DNA of 26,468 bases. Source: Sulfuriferula multivorans (GTDB lineage Bacteria; Pseudomonadota; Gammaproteobacteria; Burkholderiales; Thiobacillaceae). A program made the translations under genes and the position numbers. This document shows, piece by piece, positions 16,148 to 22,730 of this stretch (position 1 is the stretch's first letter; each line of letters starts with the position of its first letter). The notes beneath the pieces are model-generated. The model did no database searches. It was given only the letters and a program-made list of their open reading frames with translations, and was not told where the DNA came from. Location: NCBI GenBank assembly GCA_010365175.1, contig JAAFGW010000006.1, positions 1 through 26,468 on the forward strand, in the 5' to 3' direction.

Positions 16148-17218
16148 TTAGAAGCGGATGTGCGTCGAAGTGTTCAGGTTGGCGCGACTACCCCGCCAGT
16201 TATCAATGTGATACTTGGTGAAGGGCAGTCCGGTCTTCTCGAAGAATGCGGGCCAGCCAATCCGGTCGATCCAGTCGATCATGCGCTCCCACGGCTTGCC
16301 GTCTTCCTTGTAGGTGGCCAGAATTTTCTTGACCACTACGGCAACTTCAGGCCAGCGCGGTGCGTTGTTCGGCAAACCGGATGCGACCAGCTTGTGGAAG
16401 GTCGGCTTCGAACGTGCGTTCGAGTTTTTGCCGCCTACCCAGATTGCCAGCTTCGAATGTTCAGGATCGTTGATCTGCATCGGAGGACACGGGGGAAAGC
16501 ACGCGCCACAGCAAATGCATTTCTTCTCGTCCACTTCCAGCGAAGGCTTGCCGTTCACCAGAGCGGGACGGATCGCTGCCACCGGGCAACGCGCAACCAC
16601 CGAAGGACGCTCACACGCGTTAGCAACAAGATCATGGTTGATCTTGGGCGGCTTGGTGTGCTGAACGATGATGGCGATATCCGCCTGGCCGCCGCAGTTG
16701 ATTTCGCAGCAGGAGGTGGATAGCTTGACGCGGTTAGGCATCTCGCAATTGACGAATTCGTCGAACAACTCATCCATCAGCGCCTTGGTCACGCCGGAAG
16801 CGTCGGTGCCAGGGATGTCGCAGTGCAACCAACCCTGGGTGTGCGCAATCATCGACACCGAGTTGGCGGTACCACCGATGGGGTAACCCTTGTCGTTCAG
16901 CGCCTTGATCAGCGGCTCGACCTTGGAACCATCGGACACCATGTATTCGATGTTGGAACGCGCGGTGAAACGTACAAAACCGTCGCCAAACTGGTCGGCA
17001 ATATCGGCCAGCTCACGAATGGTGTAGTGACTCATTTGTCGCGCTGTGCCGGCCTTGACCGTCCAGATTTCGTCGCCGGATTCAGCGCGATGATAGAGGA
17101 CACCCGGCTTCGGATGGCTGTGGAAATTCCACTTGCCATAATTTTTCACCATCACTGGGTGCATGTAGGGCATTGGATCCGGTGCACCAGATTCAATAGG
17201 CGGACGCATTTCTGCCAT
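16148..17218 (-). CDS. dsrB: DsrB, beta subunit of reverse dissimilatory sulfite reductase
   Basis: 356 aa. Siroheme/4Fe-4S region cysteines are seen in LSTSCCEINCGG (C170, C171, C175) and in ACERPSVVARC (C202, C211). An inserted ferredoxin domain has C234/C237/C240/C244 (CICCGACFPPC). DsrAB forms an alpha2beta2 cytoplasmic enzyme; in sulfur oxidisers it converts DsrC-bound sulfur to sulfite. It has a GGAG ribosome site and follows dsrA by 65 bases, which contain a hairpin. Length and motif order are normal. Confidence 0.98.
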   Translation of the reverse strand: MAEMRPPIESGAPDPMPYMHPVMVKNYGKWNFHSHPKPGVLYHRAESGDEIWTVKAGTARQMSHYTIRELADIADQFGDGFVRFTARSNIEYMVSDGSKVEPLIKALNDKGYPIGGTANSVSMIAHTQGWLHCDIPGTDASGVTKALMDELFDEFVNCEMPNRVKLSTSCCEINCGGQADIAIIVQHTKPPKINHDLVANACERPSVVARCPVAAIRPALVNGKPSLEVDEKKCICCGACFPPCPPMQINDPEHSKLAIWVGGKNSNARSKPTFHKLVASGLPNNAPRWPEVAVVVKKILATYKEDGKPWERMIDWIDRIGWPAFFEKTGLPFTKYHIDNWRGSRANLNTSTHIRF

Positions 17219-17243
17219 GATTTTTCTCCAACAAATTTAATGT

Positions 17244-17271
17244 GCGGGATCCGGTTCGCACCGGACCCCGC
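17244..17271 (-). promoter_or_regulatory. GNRA-capped 12-bp hairpin between dsrA and dsrB
   Basis: The arms 17244-17255 and 17260-17271 are complementary except for one position. In the dsr-strand RNA that position is a G-U wobble, so the stem is unbroken for 12 pairs and is closed by GCGA, a GNRA tetraloop. On the + strand the same position would be an A-C mismatch, which argues that the structure works as dsr mRNA. No U-run follows. Confidence 0.65.
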
Positions 17272-17283
17272 AGTAAGCAACGA

Positions 17284-18588
17284 TTAAGCGGCGGTGGACT
17301 GCTTGTACTCGTTCCACTTCTCGACTTGCTCGTCCCAATCGTCGGAACGGAAGTAAGGATTGTTACGTGGCTCTTTGATCATGTTGGGATCAACCGGAAT
17401 GTCCATGCCTTCGAGGAAGTTGGTCAGGCCGATACGCTCGATCATTTCACCAGTACGCTCGTGCTCCAATGCATTTTCAGCGAAGAAGTCGAGGATGTTG
17501 CGGGCCAGCTCGTTCAGCTTTTCAAAGTCTTCGTCCGACTCTAGCTTCATGAACGGAATCACCACGCTGCCGATGGTTGCGCCAATTTTCAACACGCCTT
17601 TGCCGCCCACCAGGATGGACACGCCCTTGTCATTACCGGGCAACAGGCCGCCGGGGATGACGTTCATGCAGTGCATACAGCGCACGCAGTTTTTGTTGTC
17701 GATGCACATAACGTTGCCATCACCCAAAGCTGCGGTGGAAACGGTTTTGCTGGCGACAAGCTTGTCGGCGGCAACCAGGGTGATCGCCTTGGTCGGGCAC
17801 TTGCTGATCACGTCGTTTACCAGATCGGACATGCCGTGCGCTTTGTAGTAATCCTGAACCCGTGCTTCGTTGACGCGGATGTTGTCGCGCCAGGTGCCGA
17901 TGGTGGCCATGTCGGAACGCTGAATGGCGTTGACGCAGTCGTTCGGGCAGCCAGAGAACTTGAACTTGAACTTGTAGGGCAGGGACGGACGGTGCATGTC
18001 GTCCAGGTTGTTGTTGATGACGGTGCGCAGGGCTCTTGCTTCGTCGTAGCAGGACATTTCGCAACGCGCTGCGCCAACGCAAGACATCGATGTGCGCAAA
18101 GCAGGGCCGGCGCCGCCGAGGTCGAAACCCATCTCGTTGAATGCGTCAAACGCAGGCTGTACGTTAGCCGTTTTGATTCCCTGGAACATAATGTCGCCGG
18201 ACTGTCCGTGGAATGCGATCAGGCCCGAACCACCGGTTTCCGTCCAGACATCACACATCTTGCGCAACAAATCGGAACTGTAATGCATGCCTGCGGGCGG
18301 TTGCACGCGCAAGGTGTGGAATTCCGCGGCCTCGGGGAAAAGCGGCTTGTTGTCTTCACCCTTCAGTTCGGTGAAACGGGGAATAACGCCGCCGCCGTAA
18401 CCGAACACGCCAACCGTACCGCCCTTCCAGTAACCTTTCTTGGTCTGGTAAGACGTTTCCAGCTGACCCATCAGGTCAACCATCATGTCGTTATCCTTAG
18501 CCAGACGCTTGAGGTCGGTCACGAAGCTGGGCCACGGGCCGCTTTCGAGGTCGTCCAGATTGGGCGTATCAATCATTTGCTTTGACAT
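17284..18588 (-). CDS. dsrA: DsrA, alpha subunit of reverse dissimilatory sulfite reductase
   Basis: 434 aa. Siroheme/4Fe-4S ligands are C170-X5-C176 (CVGAARC) and C214-X3-C218 (CPNDC). A ferredoxin insert has cysteines C301, C304 and C307 with C264 and C295 nearby. With DsrB it forms the catalytic sulfite reductase, here acting in the oxidative direction given dsrEFH and dsrL in the same operon. AGGAG sits eight bases before the ATG. It is the first gene of the dsr operon, about 50 bases after the proposed transcription start. Confidence 0.98.
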   Translation of the reverse strand: MSKQMIDTPNLDDLESGPWPSFVTDLKRLAKDNDMMVDLMGQLETSYQTKKGYWKGGTVGVFGYGGGVIPRFTELKGEDNKPLFPEAAEFHTLRVQPPAGMHYSSDLLRKMCDVWTETGGSGLIAFHGQSGDIMFQGIKTANVQPAFDAFNEMGFDLGGAGPALRTSMSCVGAARCEMSCYDEARALRTVINNNLDDMHRPSLPYKFKFKFSGCPNDCVNAIQRSDMATIGTWRDNIRVNEARVQDYYKAHGMSDLVNDVISKCPTKAITLVAADKLVASKTVSTAALGDGNVMCIDNKNCVRCMHCMNVIPGGLLPGNDKGVSILVGGKGVLKIGATIGSVVIPFMKLESDEDFEKLNELARNILDFFAENALEHERTGEMIERIGLTNFLEGMDIPVDPNMIKEPRNNPYFRSDDWDEQVEKWNEYKQSTAA

Positions 18589-18645
18589 TATCTTCTCTCC
18601 TAGAAAAATTCGAAATGCCCGCTCAGCCGGCAGCTCAACGGTATC

Positions 18646-18674
18646 CTTATATCGTATTGGCTTGCGGGCTTAAA
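18646..18674 (-). promoter_or_regulatory. Candidate dsr operon promoter
   Basis: On the - strand a -10 box TATAAG (18646-18651, 5 of 6 to consensus) lies 17 bases from a poor -35, TTTAAG (18669-18674). This would start transcription near 18639 and give a leader of about 50 bases. A weak -35 is typical of activator-dependent promoters, which fits the operator just upstream. Confidence 0.4.
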
Positions 18675-18687
18675 CACCATCATTCTG

Positions 18688-18745
18688 ATGGGTAAATCGC
18701 CTACTCCATATGGGTAGGCCTATACCTACCCATATGGAGTAGGCG
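18688..18745. promoter_or_regulatory. Perfect 21-bp inverted repeat with NarL-type heptamers (putative operator)
   Basis: The arms 18698-18718 and 18725-18745 are perfect reverse complements around a 6-base centre. Exact matches to the NarL heptamer (TACYYMT or its complement) lie at 18688-18694, 18710-18716 and 18727-18733, with 6-of-7 matches at 18702-18708 and 18735-18741. Centres are about -52, -74 and -91 from the proposed dsr start, so the repeat is probably outside the transcript and acts as DNA. The heptamer pairs are spaced 7-1-7 rather than the classical NarL 7-2-7. Confidence 0.55.
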
Positions 18746-18834
18746 GGTTTCCCCAACACGGTAATGCCTTTTCCAGTCAAAGAATGAGACATTACGCAAC
18801 CGCCACATCAATCCATAAGAGTATTAAAATATTG

Positions 18835-18862
18835 TTGCGAACGCAAGCCCATGCACTATATA
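18835..18862 (+). promoter_or_regulatory. Candidate promoter of the 73-aa / Cas6-like / DsrC-like genes
   Basis: TTGCGA (18835-18840), a 16-base spacer and TATATA (18857-18862), each box 4 of 6 to the sigma70 consensus. This would leave a leader of roughly 90 bases before the ATG at 18960. Confidence 0.35.
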
Positions 18863-18959
18863 GGGTTGAAATATCTCGCCACACCCTCATTCAAATAGAT
18901 TGCGTGAGCTGCCTTCAATGCACTGACCCGACAATTCAACTAGACCGGACTGAAAATAC

Positions 18960-19181
18960 ATGCCTGAGATCACCTCCATAGATAAGTTGCGACTGCCCTT
19001 TGGCGGCCAGGAAATTGAATTCCAAAATTTTATTCACGAATCAGGGGGTGTCCCTTTCTTGCGCATTCGCATTCGCGAAAACAAGCGATTTACTATTTTT
19101 GAAGTGGATCCAACCAGCGCGAAGAAATGGGCTGATGTTATGCATGCATGGGCCAAGGAGCACGCCGGGGAAGTGTCATGA
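18960..19181 (+). CDS. Small 73-aa conserved-looking protein, first gene of the Cas6-like module
   Basis: 73 aa, MPEITSIDKLRLPFGG to the end HAWAKEHAGEVS. A stop codon lies two codons upstream in frame, so the ATG at 18960 is the only reasonable start, although its ribosome site is weak. The first two thirds look like beta strands (EIEFQNF, FLRIRIRENKRFTIFEVD) and the end is a helix (SAKKWADVMHAWAKEH). No signal peptide, membrane segment or cysteine is present. The stop overlaps the start of the Cas6-like gene by ATGA, so the two are translationally coupled and probably work together. I do not recognise the family with confidence and assign no function. Confidence 0.75.
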   Translation: MPEITSIDKLRLPFGGQEIEFQNFIHESGGVPFLRIRIRENKRFTIFEVDPTSAKKWADVMHAWAKEHAGEVS

Positions 19182-19837
19182 CATGGGGTAGCTGGCCAGA
19201 AGATAAGCCGGAGGAGTACATCCCGAGCATGATTGATCTGCAATTTGACCTGGTTGGAACAACTATCCAGGCCGACAACGCACAATTACTGTCTGATGCG
19301 ATATTGAATCTGTTACCTTGGCTGGGAGACCATGCTGGTGCGGGTATACAGCATCTGAAAGGTGCTGAAACCAACTGCGGGGATACCACGCTGAATATTA
19401 ACCGGCGTACCAAAATGTTCATGCGAGTGCCCAAGGATCGGGTGGATGACCTGCAAATACTGCGTGGAAAAACGCTCAGTTTGAACGGCCACTCTTTGCA
19501 AATTGGCAATTTCAAAACGCGTGCGTTCTCGCCTTTTGCCCACATCTACGCTCATTTCGTTGACACAGGTAGCGCGGGTGAAGAACAATTCGTGCAGGAT
19601 GTGATGCGCGAGCTCGACGGACATTTCGAGCTGCGTTGCGGATTTATCTGTGGCAAGCAGCAAACCCTGCAAAGCGCATCCGGCCCGCTCTATGGCTTTA
19701 GTCTGATGTTGCACGACGTCCCACCCCACAAATCCCTGCAAATTCAGGACGAAGGCTTGGGGCGCAATCGTTTGTTAGGCTGCGGGATTTTCATCCCGCA
19801 TAAATCCATCACACCAGTCGCACCGGTGAATCATTAA
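19178..19837 (+). CDS. Cas6/Cmx6-like RAMP protein, not associated with a CRISPR array here
   Basis: 219 aa from the ATG at 19178, which overlaps the upstream stop and follows GGGGAAG. A start ten codons earlier is less likely. After a short N-terminal tail it begins with IDLQFDLVGTTIQADNAQLLSDAI, the strand-plus-helix start of the Cas6/Cmx6 family. The C-terminus has a perfect RAMP glycine-rich loop GLGRNRLLGCG (193-203, GxGxxxxxGxG) running into the strand IFIPHK. Histidines at 52 and 59 lie where a catalytic histidine could be, but I cannot place it by eye. Cas6 proteins bind and cut repeat hairpins in CRISPR RNA. No repeats, cas1/cas2 or interference genes are present, so the RNA target must be something else or the protein only binds. 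It sits between a 73-aa protein and a DsrC-like protein next to dsrA. Confidence 0.65.
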   Translation: MTWGSWPEDKPEEYIPSMIDLQFDLVGTTIQADNAQLLSDAILNLLPWLGDHAGAGIQHLKGAETNCGDTTLNINRRTKMFMRVPKDRVDDLQILRGKTLSLNGHSLQIGNFKTRAFSPFAHIYAHFVDTGSAGEEQFVQDVMRELDGHFELRCGFICGKQQTLQSASGPLYGFSLMLHDVPPHKSLQIQDEGLGRNRLLGCGIFIPHKSITPVAPVNH

Positions 19838-19864
19838 AAATCAAACTTTAAAGGAGCAGTAATC

Positions 19865-20197
19865 ATGGGTTATATGTTGAACGGCGAAGAACTGGAAACG
19901 GGCGAAGATGAATTCCTGCTGGAAGCCAATTTCAGCGACGAAATCGTGCCGATTATCGCTGAGGCGGAAGGCATCAAGCTGACCGACGTGCATTGGCAAG
20001 TCGTCAATTTCCTGCGCGACACATACAAGGAAGACGGTCAGACCCCCAACTTCCGCAATATGCTCGCTGGATTGGATGAGCAGCACCCGGGCGTGGACTG
20101 GAAGAAAGTGCTGTACGAGCTGTTCCCCAACCAGCCCGCACGTCAGGGGGTCCGCGTCGCCGGCCTGCCCAAGCCTTTCGGCAAAGGTGGCTACTAA
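19865..20197 (+). CDS. DsrC/TusE-family protein lacking both active cysteines (RspA-type)
   Basis: 110 aa with AAAGGAG upstream. The DsrC fold is clear: LTDVHWQVVNFLRDTYKEDGQTPNFRNML and the C-terminal arm PARQGVRVAGLPKPFGKGGY align with dsrC of this window. The CysB position is V96 and the CysA position is K107, and the protein contains no cysteine at all. It cannot carry sulfur the way DsrC or TusE do. DsrC-family proteins without these cysteines have been grouped as RspA, regulatory sulfur-related proteins, in published classification. A regulatory or decoy role, perhaps contacting DsrAB, DsrEFH, DsrMK or the Cas6-like neighbour, is inference. The gene follows the Cas6-like gene by 27 bases. 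Confidence 0.88.
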   Translation: MGYMLNGEELETGEDEFLLEANFSDEIVPIIAEAEGIKLTDVHWQVVNFLRDTYKEDGQTPNFRNMLAGLDEQHPGVDWKKVLYELFPNQPARQGVRVAGLPKPFGKGGY

Positions 20198-20204
20198 GTA
20201 GTAC

Positions 20205-20243
20205 GGGGGCAGACCCTGTGCAGTTCATCGCGCTGCTGCCCCC
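20205..20243 (+). terminator. Inverted repeat after the DsrC-like gene, possible weak terminator
   Basis: GGGGGCAG (20205-20212) and CTGCCCCC (20236-20243) can form an 8-bp GC-rich stem with a 23-base loop, eight bases after the stop of the DsrC-like gene. Only a short T-rich stretch (ATTTATC) follows. It may separate the Cas6-like module from the sulfurtransferase operon. Confidence 0.35.
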
Positions 20244-20265
20244 ATTTATCGTGCTTGAAGTCACT

Positions 20266-21117
20266 ATGTTCAATACGGTTGTATCCACAGATTCCCTTGC
20301 CAGCCAGCTCGACAATCCCAGCTGGGTGGTGATCGACTGCCGCTTTACGCTCACCGAACCCTCAGCCGGTCGGCGAGCCTATGCGGCAGGCCATATACCC
20401 GGTGCGCGCTATGCGCACCTTGACGAAGACTTGTCTTCCCCTGTCACGCCCACCAGCGGACGGCATCCGCTGCCCGACCTGGCCGCATTTTGCGCTCGGC
20501 TTGATGCCTGGGGTATCACGCCCGATTCCCAAGTGGTCGTCTATGACGACAGCTTTGGTTCGATGGCGGTACGCCTGTGGTGGTTGTTGCGCGGATTGGG
20601 TCACAAGAACATCGCGCTGCTCGATGGCGGTTTGCCGAAATGGACGCGCGAAAAGCATCCTCTGACTGACGCGCTGCCCGCTATTGCTGCGCAGACTTAC
20701 CCCTGTCCCGACCGCCCCAGTTGGGGCGTGGACGCAGCGACGGTCGACAACATCCGTCAAAGTGCTGCGCACAAACTCATCGACGCGCGCCCGGAGCAAC
20801 GTTTCAGCGGCGAACGTGAACCACTTGATACGGTGGCCGGCCACATACCCGGTGCGATCAACTGGGTGTTCGAGGAAAACCTCGACATGGACGGCACCTA
20901 CCTTCCCGCCGACGAACTACGCGAAAACTACACCCGGCTGCTGAATGGTGTGGTGCCAGGAAACGTCGTCCACACCTGCGGCTCCGGCGTCACCGCCTCC
21001 CATAATATTCTGGCGATGGAAATTGCCGGATTGCCCGGCTCACAGCTTTACCCCGGCTCATGGAGCGAGTGGATCACTGATCCCGCCCGCCCCGTCGCCA
21101 CAGGAGAGGTCGCCTAG
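20266..21117 (+). CDS. sseA: Rhodanese-family sulfurtransferase, 3-mercaptopyruvate sulfurtransferase type
   Basis: 283 aa from the ATG at 20266. A GTG at 20218 would add 16 residues lying in the hairpin region and is less likely. Two rhodanese domains are seen: the inactive N-terminal one (VVIDCRFTL, AAGHIPGARYAHLDEDLSS) and the C-terminal one (KLIDARPEQRF, AGHIPGAINW). The latter has active C238 in the loop CGSGVTA. That loop is typical of 3-mercaptopyruvate sulfurtransferases (SseA), whereas thiosulfate-using rhodaneses have a charged loop such as CRKGVTA. It forms an enzyme persulfide and transfers sulfur to a thiol or cyanide acceptor in the cytoplasm. It is upstream of and close to the 206-aa and dioxygenase genes and may feed sulfur to local carriers; this is inference. 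Confidence 0.9.
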   Translation: MFNTVVSTDSLASQLDNPSWVVIDCRFTLTEPSAGRRAYAAGHIPGARYAHLDEDLSSPVTPTSGRHPLPDLAAFCARLDAWGITPDSQVVVYDDSFGSMAVRLWWLLRGLGHKNIALLDGGLPKWTREKHPLTDALPAIAAQTYPCPDRPSWGVDAATVDNIRQSAAHKLIDARPEQRFSGEREPLDTVAGHIPGAINWVFEENLDMDGTYLPADELRENYTRLLNGVVPGNVVHTCGSGVTASHNILAMEIAGLPGSQLYPGSWSEWITDPARPVATGEVA

Positions 21118-21137
21118 GCGACTCAAGGAGAACAGTC

Positions 21138-21758
21138 ATGGCCATGCCCATCCGCGTCAAAACCATCTGGTTCAAGAAGGAAGGCGAGCGCACCGCCGGG
21201 GAAATCGCCTCCGCTGTGGCCACCACCACTTGGCGCGTCGCCGACAAGGCGATAGACAATCTGGGGCGTGCGAACTACGACATCATCACCCCGGCTCGCG
21301 GTTTCAAGCTGATCGCCGAATTCCTCGCCTTTCTGGTGCATTACTGCGACCGCATGGCGTATGCCTCGCTGGCGCCGGAACGCCGTTTGGCCGTGCTTCA
21401 GGCCGTCAGTAACCGCTTGGGCGAAGTGATGGAGCAGAACGTGCGCGAAATGGTGGGCAAGGATGACCCACGCAATTACAAACAGGAATTTATCGATTTC
21501 CTGAACCGCCGTTTCGACGTCTACGCCGAGTTTGAATTCCCCGACGACGACAAGGCCAGCTTCCCGGCGCTGCGCTACCTCGGCCTGCAGATCCGCGAGG
21601 AGATGGGCGACAACGACAAGACCTGGGTCATGGACCAGATCATGGACATCGAAATGCCCGAGATGATGGCCACGGTGCGGAAGAGCTTCAAGGGCCTCTT
21701 GTCCGACGCGCCAGTCAAGCGCGGATTCGGCTCGCCCGACATGCTGCCGCCGGAATAA
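21138..21758 (+). CDS. Unrecognised 206-aa helical cytoplasmic protein
   Basis: 206 aa with an AAGGAG ribosome site. I do not recognise the family. The sequence is rich in amphipathic helix and charged residues (MAMPIRVKTIWFKKEGERTA at the start, then RRLAVLQAVSNRLGEVMEQN and KQEFIDFLNRRFDVYAEFEF). It has one cysteine (HYCDRM), no signal peptide and no membrane helix. The end (FKGLLSDAPVKRGFGSPDM) is probably flexible. The stop TAA is directly followed by the ATG of the dioxygenase gene, and the sulfurtransferase ends 20 bases upstream, so it belongs to their operon. A role with one of these two enzymes is the only clue. Codon use matches its neighbours and there is no sign of transfer. Confidence 0.8.
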   Translation: MAMPIRVKTIWFKKEGERTAGEIASAVATTTWRVADKAIDNLGRANYDIITPARGFKLIAEFLAFLVHYCDRMAYASLAPERRLAVLQAVSNRLGEVMEQNVREMVGKDDPRNYKQEFIDFLNRRFDVYAEFEFPDDDKASFPALRYLGLQIREEMGDNDKTWVMDQIMDIEMPEMMATVRKSFKGLLSDAPVKRGFGSPDMLPPE

Positions 21759-22661
21759 ATGCCCGCGACGCCGTCCCCGTTTGATCTGTCCAACGAGTCG
21801 GGCTATCGCGTCTGGCGTGAGGCCAAACTCGCCGCCTATCCGCGCAGTGTCGATGAACTAGTCGTCACCCTCAACGATCCGCGGCATGTACATGCAGATG
21901 AAATGGCCGCACTCGCGGTGTGCTGCGACCGCAGCAACATGGCCATCTACCATGCGCCCGACCATCCACCGGCAGACAAATCGTTTCCGCATCAGCTTGC
22001 GGCCCAGCTGGGCCTCGTCCGGCTGGAAGGCAACTACCTCTCCGACGCAGATGGTTTGTCGAGCATCACGCCGGCGAGCGAAGCAGGCAATAGTCGCGGC
22101 GAATTCATTCCGTATACGAACAAGCCGATCAACTGGCATACCGACGGCTATTACAACGCGCTTGACCGCAGCATTCTCGGCATGACGCTGCATTGCGCAC
22201 AGGACGCCGAATCGGGTGGCAGCAATGCCCTGCTCGACCACGAAATCGCCTACCTCCAGTTGCGTGACATCAACCCGGATTACATCGCCGCGCTGATGCA
22301 ACCCGACGCAATGATCATTCCCGCCCGCATGGACGAGGACAACATTGCCCGTCCGGAACAGAGCGGCCCGGTGTTTGCGGTGGATCCCGAGCACGGGTTT
22401 CTCACCATGCGCTACACCGCGCGTACCCGCTCGATCGTGTGGAAAGCCGATGCCATAACCCAGGCTGCGGTCAAAACCCTGGCCGACATCCTCGCTAGCT
22501 CGGAATATGTGTTGAATGCGCATCTGCGCCCGGGCATGGGCCTACTCTGCAATAACGTCCTGCACACGCGCAGCGCGTTTACCGATTCAACCGCACACCG
22601 CCGCCTGCTCTATCGCGGGCGCTATTACGACCGCCTGCGCTTTGATTTAGGGCACCTTTAG
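21759..22661 (+). CDS. TauD/TfdA-like Fe(II)/2-oxoglutarate-dependent dioxygenase
   Basis: 300 aa. The metal-binding facial triad is visible: H127 and D129 in NWHTDGYYN and H269 in NNVLHTRSAF. An arginine for 2-oxoglutarate follows at R281 or R282 (STAHRRLLYRGRYYDRLRF). Enzymes of this fold hydroxylate substrates next to a heteroatom; TauD itself releases sulfite from taurine. The N-terminal 110 residues are divergent and there is no Rieske or other domain. Placement behind a sulfurtransferase and beside a dsr locus would suit an organosulfur substrate, but no transporter (tauABC) is present and the substrate is unknown. It starts directly at the stop of the 206-aa gene, so the two are probably co-translated. 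Confidence 0.85.
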   Translation: MPATPSPFDLSNESGYRVWREAKLAAYPRSVDELVVTLNDPRHVHADEMAALAVCCDRSNMAIYHAPDHPPADKSFPHQLAAQLGLVRLEGNYLSDADGLSSITPASEAGNSRGEFIPYTNKPINWHTDGYYNALDRSILGMTLHCAQDAESGGSNALLDHEIAYLQLRDINPDYIAALMQPDAMIIPARMDEDNIARPEQSGPVFAVDPEHGFLTMRYTARTRSIVWKADAITQAAVKTLADILASSEYVLNAHLRPGMGLLCNNVLHTRSAFTDSTAHRRLLYRGRYYDRLRFDLGHL

Positions 22662-22730
22662 AAAAAGCCCCCGCCCGCGCAGCCTAGGCAGCGGGTAAAA
22701 TAGCAGTCTTCTTTTTCGGCCCACGCCGTC

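Larger units (their letters stand above)
18589..18959. other. Divergent regulatory region between dsrA and the Cas6-like module
   Basis: 371 bases with no convincing gene. From left to right it holds the dsrA ribosome site, a candidate dsr promoter, a cluster of NarL-type heptamers with a perfect 21-bp inverted repeat, and a candidate rightward promoter. A 65-codon frame at 18784-18981 overlaps the next gene and looks spurious. Confidence 0.7.

Noticed and set aside
17671..18585. 304-codon open frame on the + strand opposite dsrA
   Set aside because: It lies wholly antisense to a well-supported dsrA, has no ribosome site or recognisable domain, and reflects third-position GC bias of dsrA.
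18589..18959. CRISPR repeats near the Cas6-like gene
   Set aside because: The only repeat is a single inverted pair; there are no regularly spaced direct repeats here or elsewhere in the window.
18784..18981. 65-codon frame in the divergent region
   Set aside because: It overlaps the 73-aa gene in another frame, covers the candidate promoter and has no good ribosome site.
19148..19177. Earlier ATG for the Cas6-like gene
   Set aside because: The ten extra residues (MGQGARRGSV) are unlike the family, and the ATG at 19178 overlaps the upstream stop in the usual ATGA fashion with GGGGAAG before it.
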